Shown piece after piece: positions 1 through 6,695 of a DNA stretch of 43,171 nucleotides. The translations under genes and the position numbers were made by a program. The DNA lies in the NCBI GenBank assembly GCA_002413345.1, contig DHWU01000043.1:1-43171 (forward strand), written 5' to 3'. The stretch comes from Propionibacteriaceae bacterium UBA5174. Lineage in GTDB: Bacteria > Actinomycetota > Actinomycetes > Propionibacteriales > Propionibacteriaceae. Below the pieces are notes generated by a model. The model searched no databases. It was not told the DNA's origin and worked only from the letters and a program-made list of their open reading frames with translations. Positions within the stretch are counted from its first letter, which is position 1, and each line of letters opens with the position of its first letter.

Positions 1-46
1 TCCAGTGGTGTGCTCAAACTGATGAAAGGCATTCGCTGAGGCTGGA

Positions 47-1150
47 CTAGCCGGTCTTGGTCCAAGTCTTGAGCCGTTGGGCAACAGCGGCGGCAAGTAG
101 TTCCGGTCCACGCGAAAGGCTGTTGGCATCCGAATCTGGGCTGATTGCGACGGTGTCGGCAAAGCCCAGGGCAGTGCCGCGAACCTGGCCGGCAAAAGCG
201 ATTACCGGTACCCCATGGTTCTGCGCCAAAGCCAGGACGCCGGACGGGGCCTTACCGGCTGCGGTCTGGACGTCCAGGCAGCCTTCGCCGGTGAGCACCA
301 GATCGGCGGTGGCGATGGCAGCGTCGAGTCCGATGTGGTCAGCAACTAACGCCACGCCACTGCGATAGCTGGCGCCGAGGGACAGTAGGGCCGCGCCTAG
401 GCCACCGCCAGCTCCGGACCCCGGGAGATCGGCCACCGATGGGCTGCCAGCGTCAGTCAGGGCGTCGGCCAAGTGGCGCAGCCCAGATTCCAGGGCTGGC
501 AGTTGCGCCGGGGTAGCACCTTTCTGCGGCGCGAACACCGCGGCAGCACCACTTGAACCAAGTAGGGGGTTGGTTACGTCGGCAGCCATCTCAATGGTCA
601 TTTCAGCGAGCCAGCCCAGCCCGGCGAGTTCGATTCGGGCAAGCCCTAGGAGGCCAGCTGGGTCGGCACTGATTTCGGCGCCGTTGGCATCGAGCAGGCG
701 GGCTCCCAGTCCAGCTAGTAGCCCAGCACCGCCGTCACAGGTGGCGGTGCCGCCGACACCAATAATCAGGTGGCTGGCGCCTGCAGCCGCTGCGGCCCGA
801 ATCACCTTCGCCAAGCCGTAGCTGGTGGCATGTTCGACATCTCGCCGCACCGGCGACACCAAACCCAGGCCGACGACGTTGGCTGCCTCAATGATGGCCA
901 CCTTGTTGGGGGTCAGGGCGAAAGTGGCGGTGATCCGGCGGCGAAGCGAATCGAGGGTATCCACCCGATACGCCGTCGCGTTGAGTGCGGTGCTGAGTAC
1001 CTCAAGGGTGCCCTCGCCACCATCGGCCAGTGGTAGTTCGAGACACTCGGACGTCGGCCAGGTTTTGGAAACCCCGGCGGCCATTGCGGTGGCTGCCTGG
1101 ACTGCGGTCATCGACTCCTTGAACGAGTCAGGAGCCGCAACGATTCGCAT
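47..1150 (-). CDS. Glycerate kinase
   Basis: Predicted to phosphorylate D-glycerate with ATP in the cytoplasm, feeding glyoxylate or glycerate carbon into lower glycolysis. The 367-residue protein has the usual family length and opens with the family N-terminus MRIVAAPDSFKESMTA. Glycine-rich family blocks follow: IIGVGGTATCDGGAGLL in the middle, then SGAGGGLGAALLSLGA and DLVLTGEGCLDVQT. An upstream in-frame extension exists but would run inside the preceding gene. The chosen ATG shares one base with the stop of the membrane-protein gene (TGATG), so it is the translationally coupled last gene of a PadR-led operon. Whether the product is 2- or 3-phosphoglycerate cannot be told from sequence. 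The link with a PadR/membrane-protein pair is probably positional. Confidence 0.93.
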   Translation of the reverse strand: MRIVAAPDSFKESMTAVQAATAMAAGVSKTWPTSECLELPLADGGEGTLEVLSTALNATAYRVDTLDSLRRRITATFALTPNKVAIIEAANVVGLGLVSPVRRDVEHATSYGLAKVIRAAAAAGASHLIIGVGGTATCDGGAGLLAGLGARLLDANGAEISADPAGLLGLARIELAGLGWLAEMTIEMAADVTNPLLGSSGAAAVFAPQKGATPAQLPALESGLRHLADALTDAGSPSVADLPGSGAGGGLGAALLSLGASYRSGVALVADHIGLDAAIATADLVLTGEGCLDVQTAAGKAPSGVLALAQNHGVPVIAFAGQVRGTALGFADTVAISPDSDANSLSRGPELLAAAVAQRLKTWTKTG

Positions 1151-2004
1151 CAGCTGAGGTCGTGGCGAATTTCGGCGCTGCGTCCGGCCTTGGCCAGGCC
1201 GTACAACAGGGCACCGACTGACGCCACGGTCGCCATCAGCATGGCTGGCGCGGCCCAAGGCCGGGGGGTAGTCGCTCCGCGAAGCACCGTAGTGGAAGCA
1301 GTGATTCCGGCGGCCAGGGTGGCCCCGGCGAGTGCCCCGGCGCGTTCGGGTCCGGGACGTGAAGTAGTTGCGGCCCAAGCTGCACCCAATGTGACGCCAG
1401 CGGCGGTGGCTAGGTCGGTCGCGGCTGCGCGGCGCTTGGAAACCCAGCGGTCCGGACGCCCAAGCAAGTCCCAATGAGAAGCCAAATCCGGTGCCAGCGC
1501 GCGTCCTCGGATCAAGTAGTGCAGGGCTATCGCCCCAGATACCGCCAGTGGCAGTGCGGCTGCGGTGCGAAAGGCTGCGTCGCTGGTGGCGGTGAAAGGC
1601 ACGGACTCGGCGTCCGGCTCAATCAGGCCCAGGCGGACTGCAGCAGCGCCGAAGTTGAGATCCCAGCCCCAACCGATTGCTCGCGGCAACAGGAGGCGCT
1701 GATCTGCCGGATTCCACCAGGTTTCGGCGATTCGTTCACCCAAGCCGTGAACCTGGACGCCAGCTAAGAGCTGAGCCAAGAACTCTCGTCCGCGCGGGTT
1801 GGCATCGACCGGACCGAGGCCAGCGATCAGGCGTTCCACCTGGTTGGCGGTGGAGTCGGGGTGGAGCGCTTCGCACACATGGCTGGTCAGGCTTTCGCGG
1901 ACCTCGGCGCGGAGATCAGGCTCGGTAGCGGCCACTGCCGCGTCGAGGAGCCGGTCGGCTAGGGCGTGTGCTGCGGGACTGAGTTGGTCGAGGGAAGTGA
2001 TCAT
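1150..2004 (-). CDS. DUF1648-type multi-pass membrane protein with HAAS-like N-terminus
   Basis: A 284-residue protein whose biochemical role is not known. Residues 1-75 or so are a soluble helical segment resembling the HAAS/permease-prefix domains commonly encoded beside PadR regulators. After it comes a hydrophobic segment, then a DUF1648-like stretch LASHWDLLGRPDRWVSK, then two or three Ala/Gly-rich membrane segments. The start overlaps the padR stop by four bases (ATGA) and the stop overlaps the glycerate kinase start by one base, so all three genes are co-translated. PadR/HAAS pairs often control or form envelope-stress or drug-response modules. A sensor or accessory membrane role is inference from that context. 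Confidence 0.8.
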   Translation of the reverse strand: MITSLDQLSPAAHALADRLLDAAVAATEPDLRAEVRESLTSHVCEALHPDSTANQVERLIAGLGPVDANPRGREFLAQLLAGVQVHGLGERIAETWWNPADQRLLLPRAIGWGWDLNFGAAAVRLGLIEPDAESVPFTATSDAAFRTAAALPLAVSGAIALHYLIRGRALAPDLASHWDLLGRPDRWVSKRRAAATDLATAAGVTLGAAWAATTSRPGPERAGALAGATLAAGITASTTVLRGATTPRPWAAPAMLMATVASVGALLYGLAKAGRSAEIRHDLS

Positions 2005-2339
2005 TTGACTCCTCCAAACAAGCTGTTCATGGCGTCGGTGATTGCGTGAAACTCTGCGGCCAAAGTGCCCTGGCGAGTGCGTCCGGCCGGGGTGAGGGCG
2101 TAGTACTTTCGTGGCGGTCCGGACGGCGATTCTTGCCAGTGGGTGGAGACCAAGTCACCCTTCGACAGCCTGGCGAGCAGCGGGTAAACCGTGCCCGCAG
2201 TAATCGCCAGCGCGGGCTGAGTGGCGAGCTCAGCAACGAGTTGGGAGCCGTACTTCGCCTCCTTGTTCAGCAGACCGAGGACGGCCAACTCCACCACGCC
2301 CTTACGCAGCTGTGACGCGCCGGTATTTCGTTCAGCCAT
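2001..2339 (-). CDS. PadR-family transcriptional regulator
   Basis: A 112-residue winged-helix repressor of the short PadR class. The family hallmarks are visible: LRKGVVELAVLGLLNKEAKYGSQL as the first helices of the HTH, AITAGTVYPLLARLSKGDLV as the recognition helix and wing start, and PPRKYYALTPAGR as the wing. A C-terminal helix supplies dimerisation. It is the first gene of a three-gene operon and overlaps the next gene by ATGA. A perfect 7-1-7 palindrome lies 22 bases upstream of the start, which suggests autoregulation. The inducer is not predictable. Confidence 0.93.
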   Translation of the reverse strand: MAERNTGASQLRKGVVELAVLGLLNKEAKYGSQLVAELATQPALAITAGTVYPLLARLSKGDLVSTHWQESPSGPPRKYYALTPAGRTRQGTLAAEFHAITDAMNSLFGGVK

Positions 2340-2361
2340 AAGGCGAGGGTATTACCGGCTA

Positions 2362-2376
2362 CCTTGCAATGCAAGG
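2362..2376. promoter_or_regulatory. Candidate PadR operator
   Basis: CCTTGCAATGCAAGG is a perfect 7-1-7 inverted repeat just upstream of padR. A minus-strand hexamer TAATAC at 2349-2354 is a plausible -10 box, which would place the palindrome in the upstream part of the promoter and leave a leader of only a few bases. PadR proteins typically bind such palindromes at their own promoters. Binding is inferred. Confidence 0.6.
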
Positions 2377-2429
2377 GCTCCTAGTGATCTCAGTCCGCGC
2401 CGCGGTGCCCCAGATTGGATCTGGGCGAA

Positions 2430-3590
2430 CTAGCTCTGTTCGGTCGCGAAGCTACGCACCGGGCCGAGCCACGGCTCCAATCCGTCCTCAGAAACCTCCC
2501 AGAAGCGGCCTCGTTCAGCGAGTTCGGCATCGGTAAGCAAGCAGGAGTTGAACGCTTGCGCGAGCGCCTCCCTTTCGTTGTCGGTTCCCACGATCACGAT
2601 TCGGGTGAGCGGTTCATGTTCCCAATCGTGGCTGTGTCCGATACTCACCATGCCGCCAGCGCCGTCCCACTGGCAGACCTGGGAAGGCCGAGTCGGAAGC
2701 CAGAAGCAGCCCCGCGAGCGCCGCCGTCCGCGGCCGAGGAGCTCGATTCGTTCTTGAAGGCGATCGGGGTGGAAAGGGCGATCTGAACAAAAATCGAGGA
2801 TCCAGGCGGCCCCACCATTCGCTTGAGGGATTGTCTCGCGGCGCACGACCGAAACCCAGGCCTCGTTGCGATGATGTTGGTGAAGCCCGGTCAATACCGT
2901 CTCGGGGGCAATGCTGCTGAAGGTATTGGTGAGCAGCGCGCTCGGGTGAGCCAGGGTGCGCAGCAACTCCCAGCCAGTTGGTTGAAGGGTGCCGAAGGAA
3001 GTCACTAGATCGGCATACTCCACCATCGCTGAGGCAATCTCGCCCACGCCACGTTCATCGTCAGAGCGCACGGGGAGGCCGCGTTCGGTGAAGAGATCGT
3101 CGCCCAGCAAGTCGTCACAGACAGTCTCGGCCTCGAACGCTGCGATCACCGCGGCGATTCGCAACTGGGCGGCGATGTGGGGCGAATCGTGAAGAGTCTG
3201 GCACACCTGGGTGGCCATTACGCCGATCGGTAGCTGAGCGATGATCGCCGTCCAACTCCCGGATGCGGCCAGGCGCTCCAGCGTGGAAATGAGGTCGTCG
3301 CGGGTGGCGCAATTGGTGCAGGCATTTTCAACATCGATGTCGACGCGTTCCAGGGTGCCGGTGGCGTCGCTGACGGTACGGATCAGTCGCTCGCTCGTGG
3401 GATCAAACTCGTGGCGCACGACGACGGCTGCGCCTAGGTCCCATTGCAGCGAGATCGCCGCCGCTGCCATCGGTGCTTCGGCGATTCCGTTGATCAGGAT
3501 GACCGGCACTGCAGTAAGGGCGCCCAAATCTGGTTTCAACTGGGCACTGTCTTCGGTTGTGCGGGGTTGGCGGGGAATGTTCTGGCTCAT
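2430..3590 (-). CDS. MRF-like CobW/G3E protein (ribosome-hibernation recruiting factor type)
   Basis: A 386-residue CobW/COG0523 relative. At residues 31-40, where the family P-loop GxxxxGK[ST] belongs, it has ILINGIAEAP, so the Walker A motif is degenerate. The metal-binding CxCC region is present in altered form as CTNC at residues 91-94, followed by ATRDDL. A CobW C-terminal domain lies near HPDRLQERIELL. In mycobacteria such proteins, named MRF, are made in zinc starvation together with zinc-free ribosomal proteins and recruit the hibernation factor to ribosomes. Divergence from L28/L33/S14 across a Zur-type palindrome supports the same job here. I chose the ATG at 3590 because an upstream extension would run across the palindrome and into rpmB on the opposite strand. 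Confidence 0.87.
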   Translation of the reverse strand: MSQNIPRQPRTTEDSAQLKPDLGALTAVPVILINGIAEAPMAAAAISLQWDLGAAVVVRHEFDPTSERLIRTVSDATGTLERVDIDVENACTNCATRDDLISTLERLAASGSWTAIIAQLPIGVMATQVCQTLHDSPHIAAQLRIAAVIAAFEAETVCDDLLGDDLFTERGLPVRSDDERGVGEIASAMVEYADLVTSFGTLQPTGWELLRTLAHPSALLTNTFSSIAPETVLTGLHQHHRNEAWVSVVRRETIPQANGGAAWILDFCSDRPFHPDRLQERIELLGRGRRRSRGCFWLPTRPSQVCQWDGAGGMVSIGHSHDWEHEPLTRIVIVGTDNEREALAQAFNSCLLTDAELAERGRFWEVSEDGLEPWLGPVRSFATEQS

Positions 3591-3606
3591 GGCACCTGCT
3601 ATCGTT

Positions 3607-3623
3607 ATGAGAACGGTTCTCAT
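3607..3623. promoter_or_regulatory. Zur-type operator shared by mrf and rpmB
   Basis: ATGAGAACGGTTCTCAT is a perfect 8-1-8 palindrome in the 49-base gap between the divergent mrf-like and rpmB starts. Its core TGAGAAC-N-GTTCTCA resembles actinobacterial Zur boxes (TGAAAAT-N-ATTTTCA type). A TATACA hexamer at 3624-3629 directly abuts it and could be the rpmB -10 box, so Zur binding would block both promoters. Assignment to Zur rests on this match and on the flanking zinc-free ribosomal protein genes. No zur gene is in the window. Confidence 0.8.
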
Positions 3624-3639
3624 TATACATAGGGGTAGC

Positions 3640-3876
3640 ATGTCGCAAACCTGCCAAGTGACCGGGGCTCGCCCTGGCTTCGGCAATAACGTTTCCCACT
3701 CCCACCGTCGAACCAGGCGACGCTTTGACGTCAACGTGCAGCGTAAGCGTTACTGGGCGCCGTCCCTTGGTCGCTTCGTCACTTTGCGAGTGAGTGCTCG
3801 CGGTATCAAGACCATCAACCGGCGTGGAATTGACGTGGTTGTCGCCGAGTTGCGCCGAAGTGGAGTGAAGTTCTAA
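3640..3876 (+). CDS. rpmB: 50S ribosomal protein L28, zinc-free paralogue
   Basis: A 78-residue L28 opening MSQTCQVTGARPGFGN, with the family blocks SHSHRRTRRRF and GRFVTLRVSARGIKTI. It has a single cysteine (residue 5), so the two CxxC pairs of the zinc-binding form are absent. This marks it as a C-minus paralogue made when zinc is scarce, so that zinc can be released from the C-plus proteins. It starts 17 bases after the Zur-type palindrome with a short AGGGG ribosome-binding site. Its stop overlaps the rpmG start (TAATG), so the two are translationally coupled. Confidence 0.95.
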   Translation: MSQTCQVTGARPGFGNNVSHSHRRTRRRFDVNVQRKRYWAPSLGRFVTLRVSARGIKTINRRGIDVVVAELRRSGVKF

Positions 3877-4046
3877 TGGCAAGCAAGGGGAAGGATCTTC
3901 GGCCGATCATCAAGCTTCGATCGACCGCTGACACGGGCTACACCTATGTGACCCGCAAGAACCGCCGTAACAGCCCCGAACGTTTGGTGCTGCGCAAGTT
4001 TGACCCGATCGTTCGGGCTCACGTTGAGTTCAAAGAGACCCGCTAG
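3876..4046 (+). CDS. rpmG: 50S ribosomal protein L33, zinc-free paralogue
   Basis: A 56-residue L33 with the family pattern GYTYVTRKNRRNSPERLVLRK. It contains no cysteine at all, where zinc-binding L33 carries two CxxC knuckles, so it is the C-minus form. It assembles into the large subunit near the E site. Its ATG shares a base with the rpmB stop and its TAG shares a base with the GTG start of rpsN. The three genes therefore form one coupled unit under the Zur-type box. Confidence 0.95.
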   Translation: MASKGKDLRPIIKLRSTADTGYTYVTRKNRRNSPERLVLRKFDPIVRAHVEFKETR

Positions 4047-4348
4047 TGTCCACAAAAGCAAAGATTGCGGCTAATCGGCGTCGACGGGTGATTGTGGGTC
4101 GGTATGCCGAGCGACGAACTGAGTTGAAGCGACTGGTTCGTACGGCGCCCACATTGGCGCAGCGGATGGCAGCCCAGTCGGCATTGGCTCGGTTGCCGCG
4201 GGACGCCAGTCCGATTCGGATACGCAACCGCGATCAAATCGACGGCCGTCCGCGAGGGTATTTGCGTAAGGCGGGTGTGTCGCGGGTGCGTTTTCGGGAA
4301 CTGGCACACGAAGGCTATTTGCCCGGAATCAGCAAGTCGTCCTGGTAG
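4046..4348 (+). CDS. rpsN: 30S ribosomal protein S14, zinc-free long form
   Basis: A 100-residue S14 of the long, zinc-independent class. It begins STKAKIAANRRRRVIVGRYAERR and ends with the family signature RPRGYLRKAGVSRVRFRELAHEGYLPG. The CxxC pairs of the short zinc-binding S14 are replaced (RIRNRDQIDGRPRG). The start is a GTG overlapping the L33 stop. It is the last gene of the zinc-starvation operon. The usual further partners S18 and L31 are not beside it. Confidence 0.95.
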   Translation: MSTKAKIAANRRRRVIVGRYAERRTELKRLVRTAPTLAQRMAAQSALARLPRDASPIRIRNRDQIDGRPRGYLRKAGVSRVRFRELAHEGYLPGISKSSW

Positions 4349-4409
4349 GCACGCACTGCGCCCATCGTCTGGGGGCGGAGGTGGGCTCAATGTGAGGCGC
4401 CAGGTTGAA

Positions 4410-4442
4410 GGGCTGCCGTCCGGCTGATTCGGGCGGCAGCCC
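4410..4442. terminator. Bidirectional terminator between rpsN and the HU gene
   Basis: GGGCTGCCG at 4410-4418 pairs perfectly with CGGCAGCCC at 4434-4442 around a 15-base loop. On the plus strand it is followed by GGTTTGTTTAG, a modest T-rich tail. It sits between two convergent genes and probably serves both. Confidence 0.65.
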
Positions 4443-4449
4443 GGTTTGT

Positions 4450-4728
4450 TTAGTGGGCTGCGACCTCGCGGCGGAAGGCGGTGGCCGCCTTGAAAGCGGG
4501 CGCAATAGTGGCGGCGATCTGAATGGCTTCGCCGGTCTGGGGGTTGCGACCGGCGCGGGCTGCGCGGGTGCGCGCTTCGAAGGTGCCGAATCCAGGCACC
4601 GTGACCTCTGCGCCACCAGCCACTTCACTGACGATGGTCTCGAAGACCACAGCGACGGCCTCGCTGGCGCCCTGGGTGCTGAGCCCGGTCTTGGAAGCCA
4701 CGGCTGCGACGAGTTCTTTGCGGTTCAT
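4450..4728 (-). CDS. HU-family nucleoid protein
   Basis: A 92-residue histone-like protein that bends and compacts DNA as a dimer. The family signatures are clear: MNRKELVAAVASKTGLS at the N-terminus, VTVPGFGTFEARTRAARAGRNPQTGE across the beta arm with its conserved RNPQTG, then FKAATAFRREV at the C-terminus. It lacks the long Lys/Ala-rich tail of the major actinobacterial HupB/HupS. A ribosome-binding site (AGGAG) precedes the ATG. A Zur-like box lies 20-34 bases upstream, and the gene is convergent with the zinc-starvation ribosomal operon. It may therefore be a zinc-responsive HU paralogue (inference). Confidence 0.93.
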   Translation of the reverse strand: MNRKELVAAVASKTGLSTQGASEAVAVVFETIVSEVAGGAEVTVPGFGTFEARTRAARAGRNPQTGEAIQIAATIAPAFKAATAFRREVAAH

Positions 4729-4747
4729 GGGCTCTCCTATTGGATAA

Positions 4748-4762
4748 TGAGAATGGTTGTCA
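4748..4762. promoter_or_regulatory. Zur-like box upstream of the HU gene
   Basis: TGAGAATGGTTGTCA matches the perfect palindrome at 3608-3622 (TGAGAACGGTTCTCA) at 13 of 15 positions and keeps the TGA-N9-TCA ends. It lies in the probable HU promoter. A minus-strand TTGACA at 4758-4763 overlaps it. As a dyad it is imperfect, so strength is uncertain. Confidence 0.6.
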
Positions 4763-4874
4763 ACAAGCCTAGCGGATCATGGCAGTCATCACGCCAAGCT
4801 GGGTCGGTAGGATCGCCTGGGATGGACTCAGCTCTGCATTAGGTGTAAACCCCCTAGCCATGAGTCAATAGGAC

Positions 4875-5153
4875 ATGGACGAATTTTTCACCAGAAGCGG
4901 TCGGCTGCTGCAGCGGTCCGGCAATCAGCTTTACTCGCGTTCCGGAAGCTACCTCGGTCAGCTTTGGAACGGGAAGGTGTTTGATCCCAGTGGGCGTTAC
5001 TCGGGCACCATCGTGGGCGATCGGGTGGTGTACCGCACCATCGACAGCGCTGCTTCGGTGGCTGCATCCTCGTCCGAAATGTGTCCGGCGAGCACTAGGG
5101 CAAACCGCACCGGCATCTCAATTTGGGGCACTGAGCCCAACTTCGCAGACTGA
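4875..5153 (+). CDS. Small hypothetical protein with beta-repeat motifs
   Basis: A 92-residue protein of unknown function. The first half is built from short near-repeats ending in Ser-Gly or aromatic-Gly turns: FTRSGRLL, LYSRSGSYLGQLW, VFDPSGRYSGTIV, GDRVVYRT. This predicts a compact antiparallel beta structure like that seen in small 4-fold beta-flanked actinobacterial proteins. The C-terminal 35 residues are Ser/Ala-rich and lower in complexity. No signal peptide or membrane segment is visible. A weak AGGA precedes the ATG. The stop region carries a 13-base direct repeat (5141-5153 and 5160-5172). It has no operon partner. Confidence 0.6.
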   Translation: MDEFFTRSGRLLQRSGNQLYSRSGSYLGQLWNGKVFDPSGRYSGTIVGDRVVYRTIDSAASVAASSSEMCPASTRANRTGISIWGTEPNFAD

Positions 5154-5225
5154 CCACAGCTTCGCAGACTGAGTGCTGGCGCAGTTCGCGACGGGGGCGC
5201 TGGCCTGCCTCGGGACGCTGACTAC

Positions 5226-6695
5226 TTAAAGGTCGTTGCCCGCGTAGGAGCAGTTGAAGCTCTTGTTCGCCAACGGGAAATCCGGCACGATCACATCAGC
5301 TAAGGCCACCGGCAGTCCCGGCCAAGTGCAAAACGACGGATCGACCACCTTCACCCGACGCAGCTTGCCGCCGGCATCAATCTCAACCCGATGTACCAAG
5401 GTGCCCCGCCACGCCTCAACCACGCCCAATCCTGCGGCCAGCTCGGCGGGTCGATCAGGGTTCGGCTCGGTAGGTGCTGCGGCCTGGCGGTTAGCGATGC
5501 GTCCGGTCAGGTCAGCGATCACTGCGGCCGAGACCGCCACCTCTTCTACTCGGACGTCGAAACGGGCGCGCACGTCACCATCAGCTCGAGTCACCACCCG
5601 GAAGTCCGGGCCTAAATCGACGAATGGCTGATCAGCGCGAGCATCAATGCCAACCCCACTGGCCCGAGCCACGTAGCCCAGCACGCCCAGCCGCTGGGCC
5701 TGTTCTCCAGCCAACACTGCGGTGGTGTTCAGCCGGTTGGCCACCAAGGAGTTGCTGGTGGCAACCGCGGCCAACTGGGCTACCCGCTGGGCGGTCTCGG
5801 CAACCAGCGCCAAGTCTGGCTCAGCTCGTAATTCCGCCCCACCTAGGCTCAACGCTCCCCGCAATAGTCGGTGCCCAGTGAGGTGCGCATTGTGTCGCAG
5901 CAGCTTTTCGCGCAGCGCGCCAGCCTGCTGGTTGGCGATGGCGAAGCCGGTGTCATTGAGGATCGCGCCGATGTCGTTGACGTGGTTGTAGAGCCGTTCG
6001 AACTCCAACAAGAGTGCGCGAATCAGCCGGGCCCGTTCCCCCACCACAATGCCGAGGGCATCCTCGACCGCCATCAGATAGGCCAGGCTGTGTCCGATTG
6101 CGGTGTCACCGCTGATCCGCTCGGCTAACTCGATTCCGGATTCGACGGTGCGCCCGATGAATAGTCTCTCTACCCCTCGATGGACGAAGTACAGCCGCTG
6201 ATACATCCGCACGATGGTCTCCCCCACCACCGAGAAGCGGAAGTGACCCGGCTCGATCAGGCCAGCATGAACCGGGCCCACGGGGATTTCGTAAACGCCC
6301 TTGCCAGCCACTTCAACGAAAGGAAAGCCGGTGTTTCCACGAAACTCGTTAGGAGTCTTGGCATGCCGCAACAGCGGATAAAAGCCAGCTGGCCAATGCG
6401 CATGCCGCACCAGCCGAAATGGTTGCGGATGATCCAGCGCCACGATTCCGAACAGATCGTGCAACTCCCGTTCGAACCGACCTGCTTGGTAGGACAGCCC
6501 AGCCAAGGTTGGCAACCACGGCCGCTGTCGTGGGGCTTCGGTGGCTACTTCAACGCGGTCTGAGTTGCTCCCCAAGAAGACGTAGGTCACTTCGAAGACC
6601 TTGGCGTCCTCACGGGCGCTAACCAGAGCTAGCCGCAATCCGGCCAGCAACTGCTCGGCTACCGCTTCGGGAAGCTCTTCGCGAGTGACTTTCAT
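5226..6695 (-). CDS. Hydrogenase large-subunit-like protein (HycE/NuoC-NuoD fusion) without nickel ligands
   Basis: A 489-residue cytoplasmic subunit of a membrane-bound hydrogenase-related complex. Residues 1-110 are NuoC/30-kDa-like (RFERELHDLFGI, WPAGFYPLL); the rest is NuoD/HycE-like. The first NiFe motif RxCGxCxxxH reads RISGDTAIGH at 193-202. The second, DPCxxC, reads DPSFCT at 452-457. All four nickel cysteines are thus Ser or Thr, so a NiFe site cannot form. The C-terminal NKSFNCSYAGND resembles energy-converting hydrogenase-related (Ehr) subunits. The ATG at 6695 overlaps the preceding gene by ATGA and replaces a longer start inside it. It is the last gene of the operon and corresponds to Rv0087 (hycE) of M. 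tuberculosis. No maturation genes are nearby. Confidence 0.9.
   Translation of the reverse strand: MKVTREELPEAVAEQLLAGLRLALVSAREDAKVFEVTYVFLGSNSDRVEVATEAPRQRPWLPTLAGLSYQAGRFERELHDLFGIVALDHPQPFRLVRHAHWPAGFYPLLRHAKTPNEFRGNTGFPFVEVAGKGVYEIPVGPVHAGLIEPGHFRFSVVGETIVRMYQRLYFVHRGVERLFIGRTVESGIELAERISGDTAIGHSLAYLMAVEDALGIVVGERARLIRALLLEFERLYNHVNDIGAILNDTGFAIANQQAGALREKLLRHNAHLTGHRLLRGALSLGGAELRAEPDLALVAETAQRVAQLAAVATSNSLVANRLNTTAVLAGEQAQRLGVLGYVARASGVGIDARADQPFVDLGPDFRVVTRADGDVRARFDVRVEEVAVSAAVIADLTGRIANRQAAAPTEPNPDRPAELAAGLGVVEAWRGTLVHRVEIDAGGKLRRVKVVDPSFCTWPGLPVALADVIVPDFPLANKSFNCSYAGNDL

Noticed and set aside
1..39. Open plus-strand frame from the first base ending TGA at 37-39, reading SSGVLKLMKGIR
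   Set aside because: It may be the tail of a gene that begins before the window, but 12 residues give no basis for a call.
5141..5172. Direct repeat CTTCGCAGACTGA at 5141-5153 and 5160-5172
   Set aside because: Two copies only, partly inside a gene end; more likely a local duplication than a functional site.
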